From assembly GCA_030512295.1 (NCBI GenBank), contig JAULSR010000001.1, positions 1,550,001 through 1,614,000 on the forward strand: a stretch of 64,000 nucleotides of DNA, read 5' to 3'. Of this stretch, positions 23,101-34,278 are shown in pieces. Source of the DNA: Bombardia bombarda. Lineage: Eukaryota > Ascomycota > Sordariomycetes > Sordariales > Lasiosphaeriaceae. How positions within the stretch are numbered: position 1 is the stretch's first letter; each line of letters starts with the position of its first letter. The notes under the pieces were generated by a model. The model was not told where the DNA came from and ran no database searches. It saw only the letters and a program-made list of their open reading frames with translations. Both the position numbers and the translations under genes were made by a program.

Positions 23101-24041
23101 GCCGCCGTAGACGAGCGGGAAGAGGAGTCCGAATCATCGTCCAACCACGAGAAGGAGTTTGAAGACAGCTTCCTGGGGGTGGTGCAAAAGATGCACGCCG
23201 AGTACGAGAAGCAGGTAACCGAGAACCCCGAGGAGCTGGTGGAGACGCGGATCCGGCCGAGCCTGCCCAACGACACGCCCGTGCTCAAGCTTCCTCCCGG
23301 CACCAAGGTGATCATTCAGGAGGAGACGTCGGGCGGGTCGGCGGAGCTGTACCGCGGGACCGTCGAGTCGGTCGGGCTCGACGCGGACGTGATTGAGCGA
23401 CGGGGCCCACTTTGGCTGGGCGAGGTGCTGTTGTTGAATTTGATACCGCCAAAGGATCCCGTCAAGGTGTCGTTTGTGCTGCACCCGTGGCAGGACTCGC
23501 TGCCGAGCATCACGGCGGTGGACGGGAATAACCGGCTGAATGCGAATCGGATGTTGAGGGTGAAGAAGATTTTGGCGTATGTGGCGGAGAGGGTTGAGGC
23601 GCCTTCTGCTTCGGCGGGGGCGAAGGATGGGGATGGGGAGGGTGAGGGTGGTGGGGAGGGTGGTGGTGCTGGTGTGGAAAATGATCCAGAGGCTTTGAAG
23701 CCGGAGGAGTATCTGGAGCTTTATTGCAATGATCAGGTTGGTGCTGCTGCTTTTCCATTTTTTTCCTGTTTTGATCCCCTTTTCTACATGGTTTTGCTTG
23801 GGAAACTATTGACTGACAATGAGTACAGTTGCTGCCCATCTCGATGAGCCTGGCGACTCTGCGAGCGCATGTCTGGAAGGGCGGAAATGATATTGTGCTT
23901 CATTACAAGGCAAACGGGAAAAAGGAGATCCCGATGCCGCTTTCGGGAGTGCCTGAAGAGACGACGAGTTCTGAAGCAGAACAAGCAGGAGGAGGACAGA
24001 TCACGGCGGCGACGTCGTCGGGTACTGCGACGGGGGCTTGA
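20160..24041 (+). CDS. bun107: WDR48/Bun107-type WD40 protein, deubiquitinase cofactor
   Basis: Six exons: 20160-20193, 20491-20572, 20675-22040, 22122-22332, 22421-23736, 23829-24041, all in phase, 1073 residues. The N-terminal third is a WD40 propeller (YSGGRDGVICAWD, SSDLLVKVWRP, GGLDRKIYLWD, GGPESIVRLWD, SSDQTVKVW). The C-terminal half matches the DUF3337 region of WDR48 (DVEPEVNTLEAVAPWCSIDT, INLGKWILRYLFANLIDEEI, LLPISMSLATLRAHVWK). In animals and fission yeast these proteins bind and activate USP1/USP12/USP46-type or Ubp9 ubiquitin proteases; filamentous fungi keep one orthologue. Linkers contain Gln, Pro and Ala runs. The start MAKKARQRISY precedes the first blade directly and matches the family. 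Confidence 0.93.
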
Positions 24042-24476
24042 GCTTCAAAGGGGGAGAAAAGAACAGAGTTTTATATACGATAAGCTTTACTTGTCTATCT
24101 CCAAACGAGGGGTATATATACTGCGTTGCGGGTGTGTCTATGTGTATATTGTCGTCCTGTGTCCGAAATGCCCGCTGTTGTACATGTATAAGAATTCTAT
24201 CTACTTTACACGGCCCTCCTGGCCGAAAAAAAATGGGGTTAACACCGGGGAGATGATTCCCGCTTGCTTCTAAAAAGTCCGTTATATACAGATATATACA
24301 TATAGTACAGGGGTGTGAGTGACATAGGCAAGATAACTGTGTATCACATACACCCAGTCCGTCATGTGTCGAGGCCGCCAGTCTAGCTAGGTAGTAGGTA
24401 GTTGGGTATCGAAGGGACGGCCCGGATGGGGAAAAGTGGTATAAAAGGGGGGTTTGGTTGGTAATCTCTACGCTCG
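24042..24476. other. Convergent 3' region between bun107 and PET8
   Basis: 435 bases between two facing stop codons. TATATA-rich sequence at 24070-24120 and 24285-24305 is typical of fungal 3' processing regions. No gene. Confidence 0.5.
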
Positions 24477-25477
24477 CTACACCAGAAATTCAGTCGTCGT
24501 CGTCGCTGTCCGCCTCCTATTACTCTCGAGGGCATTCACAGCCCACTGATAACTCCCCAGAAAAATGGCGCCACCAATACTGATCCACATAACACGAGGC
24601 CCAATCCCCGCAAAGAAAGGCCTCACACCGTGGTCGCGCAGTATCCCCCTGACGATACTGACAACACTCTCGCGCTGGGCGCTGAGCATGACGCGCGTCT
24701 TGAGCACATCAAGCGGGGTGGTGACCCCCGCGGCGAACGCCCCCGCCAGGCTGCCATACAGGCCCGACTCGGCCGCGCTGACCTCCTCATGACTGCTCCC
24801 ACTCCTGAGGACCGTGACCGGCTCGCCAAACAGCCCATGCCCCGTGCGCACGCGGCGCTCGCGCCCCCACGCCTTGAGCGCCTCCCAGAGCGGGAACTGC
24901 AAGACGGTGAAGGGCACCTCGCGCATGACGGTGATGCCCCAGCCGCGGTAGAGCTCGCGCAGGACGCCGGCGACGCCGGCCGATGAGCGGCGGCGGTCGA
25001 GGATGGCCATGAGGGAGGAGAGCGAGGAGCCGCCGTGCTGGCCGGCCTGGGCGCGCTGCTTGACGACCTCGGTGGGCACGCGGACGGCGCAGGCGGCGAT
25101 CTCGCCGAGGGAGGCGGCGGCCATGTGGGAGGCGACGGGGGTGCTGGAGATTCCTGTTGTTGTCGAGGAGGAGGAGGAGGAGGAGGAGGAGGAGGAGGAG
25201 GAGGAGGAGGAGGCGAGGAAGAAGGACTTGGTGGTCTCGTAGGTGCAGAAGAAGAAGGCGGCGCCGGGGGCGGAGCCGACGACGGCGGAGCCGACGCCGC
25301 GGTAGATGCCGCGGAAGCCGCCTGAGGCGAAGAAGCCCTGGGAGGATTGCAGGCGGGTCTTGAGGGTGTCGAGGGGGAAGAGGGAGAGGTCGACGGTGGT
25401 GCCGGCGAGGGCGCCGGCGAGGAGGGCGGTTTGGAAGGGGGGGGAGGCGGGTTTTGGGGGGGTTGGAGGGTCGTCAT
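24477..25477 (-). CDS. PET8: Mitochondrial S-adenosylmethionine carrier, apparent start-proximal frameshift
   Basis: A complete three-repeat mitochondrial carrier: PLDTLKTR in repeat 1, VPTEVVKQRAQ (typical of the SAM carrier) in repeat 2, TPLDVLKTRV in repeat 3. It imports S-adenosylmethionine into the matrix for methylation, lipoate and biotin chemistry. The only sensible start, MTTLQPPQNPPPP at 25477, is in another frame from FQTALLAGALAG, and the join falls at a run of eight C (minus strand, near 25435-25442). No in-frame ATG exists upstream in the carrier frame before a stop at about 25671. One extra or two fewer C would restore it, so a homopolymer error is likely. A 16-copy GAG tract codes a Ser run in the first loop, a lineage-specific expansion. 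Confidence 0.88.
25165..25213. repeat. (GAG)16 microsatellite inside PET8
   Basis: Perfect GAG triplets, read on the minus strand as a Ser run between the first and second carrier repeats. A length change in threes would keep the frame, so alleles probably differ in Ser number. Confidence 0.9.
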
Positions 25478-26098
25478 TCTGGTTGTTGTTGGGGGTGGGT
25501 GTCTGTCTGTCTGTCTGCGTTTGTCGGGTGGGTGTTGGCCAGGACTTGAGAGTGGTGGCTTGACAGCAGCTTAGGTGTGGGTGGGCTGGGCTGGGCCGGG
25601 CTGGGCCGACAGCGACGACGACGACGACGAGGTAGAATCGGCGATGTTGCTGGCTAGACGGTCATGGTAGCTGATGCACTGGATCGTATCGTCGTCGTGG
25701 GCGGCGGCGGCGATAGCAATCGATCTCCTTCCTCTCTCTTTTGTCCCTCGCTCTCGGTTTCTGATATGCGGTGGGTGGGTGGTGCCGGGAAGGTCGATCG
25801 TCACTCTTCTTACCTTAGTCAGGTACGAAGCAGCGAGCTCGGGGATTTTTTTCTCTTGGCCCAGGAGGGTCCATCCTGGTTCCGACTTCCCGGCAGGCAA
25901 TGAAGCCGCAGCATGGCGGCAACAGGCGGCAGCAGGGGTTGATTAACGAAAGCTTGAAGCGCCGAGCTTCAGTGGACAATTGAGACCTGTATGGGACTTC
26001 AATCTGAACTTCACAACAACACTTCTTGCACTTCCTTGTCCGGGTGCATTCATTCAATCCGCCGCCCATGTCTTGATGATACCTGCACAGGCAATGGA
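25478..26098. promoter_or_regulatory. Shared divergent promoter region, PET8 and tilS-like gene
   Basis: 620 bases between two divergent starts. It contains (CTGT)4-5 at about 25500-25518, a GGGCTGGGCC-rich block at 25588-25610 and (ACG)5 at about 25614-25630. No defined factor site can be named from sequence alone. Confidence 0.5.
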
Positions 26099-28118
26099 AT
26101 GGGCACGCCAATAACAGTAACAACACGCATCTTCCACCGCACTGCGCGGGCGGTTTCCAATGATGAGTTTGTCGCTGCTGTTCAGGCCGTGGCCGTGCCG
26201 CGATTCCCTCGCGCACGCCCCCATATTATGCGAGGCGTAGGTGAGTTTTCTTTTCCTCTCAGTTGCTTTCATTAAATCCAAAAAAAAAAAGAATAAAAAA
26301 AACTTTGGCTGACTGTCTTTTTTCTGCGCTGCTAATCAAGGCCTTGCCATCAGCGGCGGAGTTGACTCCATGGCCCTGGCCTTTCTTTGCAACAGGGCAA
26401 AACTACGTGACCCATGGTTGAGGATCTCGGACAACCTCATCCAGTATTTCATATGCTTAGTCGTGGACCATAGGCTGCGTGAAGGCAGCACCGAGGAGGC
26501 CAAGAACGTGGTTCGCGTTCTCAAGGAAAGAATTGGCCTAAAGGCCGAGGTCTTAGGTATAAGCTGGGACGAGTTTGTTGGCAAGGACAACGCCATCAGC
26601 CCCAAAGACCTGCCAAACCTTGAGACCGCGGCCCGTCAGCTTCGGTACCGTAGCCTCGGCAACGGCTGCAGGCGCTGGGACATGGCCTCCTTGTTCGCCG
26701 CTCACCATCAGGATGATCAGTACGAGACCGTCTTGATGAGGCTGCTGTCTGGCCATGGCTACAGGGGGTTGCGCGGCATGCGCGCTGCTACAGACATACC
26801 AGAGTGTTATGACTTGCACGGTCTCTACCAGAGCGGCTTTGTGGATGACCAGCTCCGCAGAAGCCCCTTTTACAACATGAATCCGACCAGACACCAGCAG
26901 AGACACATGAGGCGCAACCTGCGGGACGACATAGACTACCATCTGCTCCAGACCGAGATGTATAGAGGCCTGAGAAGCAACACGCAGCCGTTCTTTGATG
27001 AGTATGATGAGATTGCCCGGGGGAGCAAGCGCGCGCCACCACTGCAACCGCTAGATGTCGAAGACGGAGGCATCCAGATCTACCGCCCTTTGCTTCATTT
27101 CGGCAAAGATAGGCTCATCGCCACCTGTCTGGAAAACGACATTCCCTGGTTTGAAGATCATACCAACACGGACCAGACCTTGACCTTGAGGAACGCGGTG
27201 AGGTACATGAGCAGAAATCACGACCTACCGGTGGCCTTGCAGAAGCCCGCCATCCTCCGCCTCGCCGAGGTATGCGAGAACAAGGTCGCCCGAGAGGAAG
27301 CCGCAGCAGAAAGGTTCATGGACCGCGTGGTGATCCACAACATCGAGCTCAACGCCGGCACCGCGGTCGTGGAGGTGCCGTCCATGCCTCTCCCCAGGTT
27401 CCCAACACATTCTGCCGCGTCCCCGGCACGTCGCCAGAAGCGTCTCGAACAGTACCGCCGCATCGCCGCGCTTATGATACGCAAGCTCATCGCCATCGTC
27501 ACGCCCGAGCGAGAAATCACCCCCGTGGGGAATCTGGACTACCTGGTCTCGCTGCTATTTCCGTCTCTCATCGGAGACGACATGGACCCGACCCGACCTA
27601 CCCACCGGGGCCCGCCAAAAGCATACGTGATCTGCGGCGTGCATTTCATCCCCTTGATAGGAGACTTTCCCATCCGCTGGCTCATATCGCGGGCGCCGCA
27701 CGCCTCGAACGTGAAGAGACCCACGCAGTATTTCCATCCGTTGCACACGCGATTGCGTAGCAGACACCGCTACTCGAACAGATGGAAGTTCCCCGCCGGG
27801 TGGTCGCCGTGGCTGCTGTTTGACGGCCGCTACTGGGTCCGCATCAAGAGTCGGCTGCCGACGGGCGTGTGCGTCGAGCCGTTTGAGCCGGAGCACCAGA
27901 AGGGGTTTCGCGAGGGGCTGGGGGATGATGGTGCTAGAAATGAGCTGGCGCTTAAGCTGAAGAGGTATGCCCCTGGTAAGGTGCGGTATACGCTGCCGGC
28001 TATTTACGCGCTGTTTGATGTGTCATATTTGCTTCAAGGGGAGAATCACTTTGAGAGGATGGTGCGGATGTTGGCGGAGGAGGAGGCATCGGTGGTTGTG
28101 GGGGAGATGGGAGGATAA
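26099..28118 (+). CDS. TilS-like tRNA(Ile)-lysidine synthetase family protein
   Basis: Exons 26099-26240 and 26341-28118, spliced in phase, 639 residues as read. The PP-loop SGGVDS lies at residues 52-57, directly after the junction, followed by the TilS-type HHQDDQYETVLMRLLSGHGYRGLRGM block. These ATP-pyrophosphatases modify C34 of tRNA-Ile2 with lysine in bacteria; fungal copies are usually presumed organellar. The N-terminus (TRIFHRTARAVS) is basic and could be a mitochondrial presequence. The protein is longer than bacterial TilS and has a divergent C-terminal half. The stop at 28116-28118 is probably premature: protein-like sequence goes on in another frame to 28555. Divergent from PET8. 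Confidence 0.82.
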
Positions 28119-28555
28119 GCCATGGTGGTGAGAATGGGGAGGAACAACACGATGGAGGCGATGGTGATCATCATGTAGTGCCGGAAGAAAGTGCGCCTCG
28201 AGCTCATCATAATGTCCCGTTGACAGCAGAATTGATGGGGGCGATATTTGACAAGGAAAAGGAGATGCAGAAGAAAGGCGGGCGGTATCTTTTGGCGCTC
28301 CCGACGTTGGGGGTTCATCTGCCTGGGCTGGATAAGTGGTTGAAGTGGCAGGTGAGGTATCGCAAGGTGGATTCAACCATGTTGCGGCGGAGCCTGTATG
28401 GGGCGGCTGGAAGTAGTAGTGGTGGTGGTCGATTAAGAGAGGTATCTGGATATTTCCCTCGGCAGCGGGGGCGATCAAGTCGTGGGTCGAGACGGGTTGC
28501 TCAGTCAGTGTCGCCGCTGCCATCTCGATCTTTGCGTAGGGCGAGGGGGGGTTGA
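28082..28555 (+). other. Probable C-terminal continuation of the tilS-like gene in another frame
   Basis: The frame at 28082-28555 runs without a stop through HGGENGEEQHDGGDGDHH and then GGRYLLALPTLGVHLPGLDKW and VRYRKVDSTML, ending in a basic tail. It is not separated from the upstream frame by a plausible intron, and its own first ATG (28178) would start in mid-protein. A single indel between about 28085 and 28118, a stretch with a GGGGG run, would join it to the tilS-like frame. Alternatively it is an independent small gene, which I think less likely. Confidence 0.5.
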
Positions 28556-29074
28556 GGTGATGTAAGGAGTACCTTAGGTACCTACCCAATCAGTTACCTA
28601 GGTACTTGGTTACTACTATCGTGGGCTGATCCGATTATACGGTTTTAGCGCTGGCAATTGTATGTGTTCCTCAGCCTTGGCTGTCCACACGCAGATGTTT
28701 CGACATGCATACATCCAGGCCACTTTCTGATGGATTGGGAAGGTGTTTTGTCTCGGTTCTACATTCGTTTGCAGCGACGGCTCGGTGCAATCAGTGCTAA
28801 AGCCCGCGGCCAGCTCCAATCTCGTTTCGCCCGTCATCCCCAATTTCCCCTCATGGACGATCCAATGTTTCCTCAAACTTACACCCGACACAAATTTACA
28901 GCGACTTACCGTCGCGTCTACCCGCACGTGGCGCATCGCCTTGTACCTAGAGACAATAACCTTGCTTCCACTCACGACCCACTGGCCAGTTGAATATCAA
29001 TCAACCATGGATAAATCACCACCGCACAGTTAGCTGGCTGCCGGGTGCAACGCAACCCAATTGTTTGACTACTA
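28556..29074. other. Intergenic region with TAGGTAC repeats
   Basis: Overlapping GGTACCTA/ACCTAGGTA units at 28571-28610 form imperfect inverted repeats, a common intergenic microsatellite type in fungi. The rest is unremarkable and includes the phosphatase promoter. Confidence 0.5.
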
Positions 29075-30801
29075 ATGAGTTCGCTGTCTCTCTTTACAAC
29101 ACCAAGACTCGCTGCCATCCCTTTTGGTATTGGCATTGGTATTGTCTTGGTGTTTTTGCTGCTGCCGTTGGTCACCATGTGGTGGTCTGCCACACTTAGT
29201 ACACTATGGCAGGGTAGCAGCAGCAGTCTTTGGCTGGGCGCTGTAGCCTCTGTGTTTGCCGACAATGGTGCTGCTGTTGATGTTGATCTTGGCTGGTATG
29301 CGCCAGCTCAGACGCAGGTCAACAACCTCACCGCCGTGCTCGGTGGCGAAGGCGTGTATGGGTTTGTGTTCAACTCGTCCGAGACGCTAGATGAGGCGTA
29401 TGGTAGGTATAACTGGTGCAACATGCCGCACGTGCGGCCGAGGGAGTATGCAGTGGCGGGGAGGGCGTATGAGTTAGTCTATGTTGAGTTGGTGAGTATA
29501 TCCCTACTTTATCCCCGGTGACAGATGAGACGGACCAAGGCATACAGTCCTCGAGAAGCTATATCGCAGAAACTTACAAGAATCATCAGGTCCACCGCCA
29601 CCACAAACGCACGCCCTACGCGTCCAACGCATTCCCCGTCGAGCCCTACCACTGGGACTGCGACGACGAGGGCCTCTTCTACCACGCCCAGCCATTCACC
29701 ACCGCCACTGGCACTGGCAAGGATAATACCCAAAAAGTAGCCACGCCAGCATACTGGAAAGGCTACACCTCCCCGACCAACCCCTTCGTCCCCGCCGGCT
29801 GGCTCGGCTCCTGCCAGTTCCCGCAAATCACCGCCGCCGGCCTCGACGACTCGTGGCAGCACGGCGTAGACCTCTACGCCGTCTACCACGACCTGCTCGG
29901 CTTCCTGCCCGGTCGGGAAGACACTGAAGAGGAGTGGCGCACAAAGGTCAAGTACCGCGTCACGACCAACTCCATCACCAGCCAGGTCGCCGGCATGGTC
30001 GTCCACGGCATGTGGCGATCTACGACGGGCGTGCCGCTGGCTGTACAAGCCGCCGCGGTCGACTCACTGGAGCCAAAGTACCCGTGTGCCGCGTCCGGGA
30101 GTCTGTTTGATGGGATCAGGAGGGGGGAGGCGTGGGTGGGGCATCTGGAGGCGGAGGGAGTGAGGGGGTTGTATGCGGTGCTGGATGATATTTCTGGGGT
30201 GAGGCCGGATGATGGGGGGTTTCACGCTAGTTTTGACCATTACTATGATAATCTGTCGGCGAGGCAGTGTCATGGCAAGGCGCTGCCTTGTAAGTTGATT
30301 AATGGAGTAGAGAGTGGTGAGGAGTGTATCACGCAGGGGCTGGCGGACGAGGTGTATCGGCTGGGGCAGTGGGAGTACAGCCGGCTGTATCGGGATGAGA
30401 GGGAGTCGCTGGCTGCGTCGGCGGCGTCGTTTGGGGTTTGGGTGGCGGAGCTGGCGGGGCATTTGAGGGGGGTGGTGCAGGGAGATGGGGATGGGACGCT
30501 GTGGTGGCATAATATTGCGCATGACGGGTCGGTGAGTAGGTTGTTGTCGGTGCTGCAGGTTGAGGTGATGGTTTGGCCGGGGATGGGGAGTGAGGTTGTT
30601 TTTGAGCTGTTTAGGAAGAGGGGTAGGGATGGGGGAGGTTATTATGTGAGGGTATTGTTTGGGGGCAAGGTGATGAGGTCGTCGAACCCGAGCTTGGGGG
30701 TTATGGATATGCTTCCTGTCGAGACGCTGTTGGCGTATTTTGATGGGTTGGTGGGGAAGGGGGCGGATTTGGTTATTGGGAGGTGTAATGGGGCGGTATA
30801 G
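29075..30801 (+). CDS. Membrane-anchored histidine acid phosphatase family protein
   Basis: Exons 29075-29491 and 29590-30801 (GTGAGT...CAG), 542 residues. A hydrophobic signal-anchor lies at about 13-40. The junction creates VHRHHKRTPY (residues 140-149), the RHGxRxP-like phosphate pocket with His143 as the expected nucleophile; the usual Gly is His here. The proton-donor HD motif is at His450-Asp451 (NIAHDGSVSRLL). Such enzymes release phosphate from esters at the cell surface or in secretory compartments. Fungi hold a sub-branch of anchored members with the HHKRTPY variant. The C-terminal end ETLLAYFDGLV is normal for the family. Natural substrate unknown. Confidence 0.88.
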
Positions 30802-31570
30802 AAGGGAATAATGGTATTATTTCTCATGAAGAATAAAAGTCAGAGTTAATATTTACATGATCTCCTTCATGTATGTGTCACAGTGGTGGCGGCAGCTGGC
30901 CAGTCATCCTTGGTCATGTCACCATCCAGATATGGAGAGTTACTCACTTAACTCTCCACATACGACCATACCCACTTGAGATCTCGGCATCCCGTCCGCT
31001 CTGCCCTAGATGAGCAAGTGGGGGCCAGACTAGTAGTTGGGTCGGTGACGACCAGCGAATCCCTGGTGTTATATGTTTTTGTCGGTTGCTTTTTTGTTTT
31101 GTGGCATGCAAGCCTTCTATCGCCTGTCATTACTCTGGTCAAACTGACCGCTATTCACTCTCCGTCGACTGTGTGTTTTGCTGAAATAATAAGATGAATG
31201 CACATGCGACTTGAGCTAATGGGCTATGACACAAGGCTTGATATGGCTGCTCTCTGACTGTGAGGAATGCTATCGCTGCCATCCCTTTTCCTTGCTTCAT
31301 ATTTCCATCATCTTTGTACTGCGTGCCGGAGGTTAGCTGCCTGTACAGCCTGACGCCGTCTCATCTATACATGGGCATACGACTGGAGGTCAGGGTCCTA
31401 ACCGCCGTGCCAGTGAAAGGAAGCATCTGATCAATAACAGTCGTCTGGTTTCATCTTGCTTGTCTGCGCATACCCTGTATACTCGGAGGTCCTTCGTGGA
31501 TGATCATGTGTATGCTGTTATTTCCACTGTACATAGACTTCGTCCAGATTCGTGTTTCCCGTTCAACAAT
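30802..31570. other. Convergent 3' region
   Basis: Between the stop codons of the phosphatase (+) and BET4 (-). Contains AATAAAAG at 30832-30839, which could serve as a polyadenylation signal for the phosphatase. No gene or repeat seen. Confidence 0.45.
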
Positions 31571-33009
31571 TCAATGTACAAGAGCGACAGTCTCATCGCC
31601 CATAGATAGACGCCTCTCCATAAGACCATAATTCTTCTCCATGTCTGTCCACCGACCGCTGCGCATGGGGTCGATCACCATCAGCTTCCGCAGCCACACG
31701 ACCAGGTCGGCCCTCTCGCCCGCCTCGGGTTGGCGCTCTTCGAGCTGGCACAAATACAGTGTATAGTCCAGCAGCGCCTCATATATCAGCTTGTCGTCGT
31801 AGTCCTCGAGCAGCTCCTTGACGCCTTCAATCTCGCGCAGAACATATGTCACGCGGTCTTCCTGCGTGAACGCGGGTGTGATGGTCGGATGGCCGACAAA
31901 GCTCACCAGGTTTAGCATGAGAAAGTGGTGGTAGTACCATAGCGACTGGTCTTCAGGGCCGACGTTGAGTGCGTCGCGGATCAGTCCCAGTTCTAGGGGG
32001 GAGACAAAAAGATTAGTTTTCTAGTAACTGGTGATAAGTCCATCCGAGAATGAACTGCTTACCCTTGTCCAAAAACGCCTTCCGCGCCTCGTCGTCTGCT
32101 TTCCTCTCATCCAGCAGGCGTGGTATGAGCTTGCTGCGGCTGTGCCAGGCCGAGAAGTTGGACAGGTCGGCGTTGATCATCTTGGTGGTGTACTCGAACT
32201 CGGGCTCGGCCATGCTCGTTCCGCCGAGCTCTGGGCTCTCGAGCTGTTGCACGACATGCCGGCGGTATCCCCACGCGTGAAAGTTGCGCTTATCTTTGGT
32301 GAGCATCTTGGACGCGAGCCCAAGCTCCTCCTCCCATATGCGACGCGCCACCGACGTCTGCAGCCGCTGAATCGCCTGCCGCAGGATCCACAGCCGATAA
32401 CTCCAAATCCAGTAGCACTTGGGCGACTCGAGCAGGAGAGGGATGGTGAAGCCCAGCTCTGACTTGAGTATGTCGAAGTCTTTGTTCTGTCCTTGGCTGC
32501 CGTCCTCGTCAGCTGTTGTACCACTCCTCCCAGCTGTCGGGGACGCGGGGGCGGGCGGGGTCGCGGTCGATAAAGAGGAGGAGGAGGCGTCGGAAGACGT
32601 TGTGGTAGTGGCGGTCGGAGAAGTACTGAAAGACGCCGTCGAGGGCGACGACCCAGCCGATGGTTTGGACAATAATCCAGAGATTAGCAAGCGCCTGCGG
32701 ACGTTCCATATTGTGTAGTATTCTGGGTTGAGCCGGAGGAGCTTGGAGGTCAACTGGAAGACCTCGGGTGTGTAGTTATTTTGTGCCGCCTAAGATAGCA
32801 GAAAGGGGTTGATGTGTTGTTGTTTAGCATTAGATCATAAACGGGCGGCGGGCAACAGAGTGTATGCTACGTACGTGAAAGCGAACTTGGTCCTCGAGTT
32901 GACGGTACTTTTCGATCTTGGCTAGCTCTTGCAGCTTCTCGTCTTCGGTCCGTGCTCGAGATGTCCGGGCTATGCCGTGCTGCGATCCGCCTTGCTGGGT
33001 CGTCCCCAT
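31571..33009 (-). CDS. BET4: Rab geranylgeranyl transferase alpha subunit
   Basis: Exons 32875-33009, 32063-32789 and 31571-31992, all in phase, 427 residues. The repeats of the protein prenyltransferase alpha subunit are clear: LNPEYYTIWNVRR, CYWIWSYRLWIL, NFHAWGYRRHVV, NFSAWHSRSKL and SLWYYHHFL. With the beta subunit (BET2) and Rab escort protein it adds geranylgeranyl groups to Rab GTPases for vesicle traffic. A Ser/Thr/Ala-rich insert of about 55 residues sits between repeats 1 and 2 and is not conserved. The N-terminus MGTTQQGGSQHGIARTSRAR agrees with the HGxxRT start of fungal orthologues. Confidence 0.94.
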
Positions 33010-34278
33010 CAGTCAACAGCCTGCGGATGAGCAGTGGGAGTAGAAGTAGAAGTGGGACATGGACATGAGCATGGAGGGGGAGAGGGAGGGACAGAGCTTA
33101 CATCGGCCATTTCTTGCTTTGTTTTCCGCCCCTTGCACTTTATAAAGAGGCAATTGTTTACCTCGTGGCTGTCAGACGCTGTTTCACATACACTCAACTG
33201 TTATAAGCAGCGCTGCCGTTCTACCGGTGGATTACCTGGCTCTGACTATGGTACTGCTCGGTGGAATGTCCACGTAGGTCGCTGCATGACGTCGGCAAGT
33301 TATCCCGTAGGCCCCGAGAAACCGAGCTGGAGGCGCTCCGCCGTTGGCGCTAGTGGCTTTGGTAGGGAGCTTACTGTGGAGTACCCCTGCTCCTTGTCGC
33401 ACATCACAGTACGGATCACAGTACAACTACTGGTCATGACCCAGTGAATAACACCCCTGAACACACGAGGACCAACGTCAGGGTAACTCAACACCACGCC
33501 TTCGAGGTAAACTACAACGCATGGAGGCACAATCCATCAGGCAGCTTCCACTTGGGAACATAGAACAGTATGAATAGACAAACATGTTTTCCTGAAGATG
33601 CAAACTTGAACCTAGAAAACAGCTCAATCGGATCAATCCCCCCCGCTCGGTGTTGGCCGGTTTGCGCTTGGCTCACAAAAGACGGAAGGTATGATGGGTG
33701 ATGTGATGTCCATAAGATGTTGGCTGAGGCTGCGGTAGCTCCTTCCATCTTATCATATGTGTTTGCTCGGGACTTGGACTGGCATTCATTCGTCAACAAT
33801 GGCAAGAGCGCTTGCTAAACAATAGGCAAGTGTGGCCCTCATGACCCCGACCAGATCCTTCCTTCTCTGGCTCTTCGAATCTCGCAATGGATCATTCTCC
33901 ATCAACCACCTAAAATGAAAGCTATCCATCTTTCTCTTCCCTAGAACACGCCGCCGCAAATATCAATACGATAGGGATTGCAATATCGATATTGGGTACG
34001 GTTATTCCCAATCGACGAATCGAGCTCTTCGACTTCGAGCCTAGGCGACCGAGACAGTTGATCGAGTCTCTCGCCGTCGGCTGTTGCAAACTGGTCCAAA
34101 CCACACCTCTCGTTACTCAGAGCCTTCGCAGCTCGAGGAGATCCAATTTGGTACAGCCACTCGTCTGCCCCCATGTAGTCCATCATTTACGCAATTACCT
34201 TCACTTCATACAGCATTGCTTCAAAGTTCTTTTTCGACCAACGCCCGAAAACCACGCTCTGTCGTTAAATAATTCCCC
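33010..34278. promoter_or_regulatory. Divergent intergenic region, BET4 and AMA1
   Basis: About 1.27 kb between divergent starts. Frames at 33034-33447 on the plus strand are antisense to the BET4 leader and look random. No named regulatory site recognised. Confidence 0.4.

Noticed and set aside
24623..25477. Long Pro/Ser-rich minus-strand frame overlapping PET8
   Set aside because: Apart from its first 13 residues it is the out-of-frame reading of the carrier gene; the carrier motifs lie in the other frame.
28046..28589. Minus-strand frames with a possible membrane segment
   Set aside because: They are opposite the better supported tilS-like continuation and are His/Pro/Ser-rich without a domain.
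33034..33447. 137-codon plus-strand frame
   Set aside because: Antisense to the BET4 leader and first bases; low-complexity start and no recognisable content.
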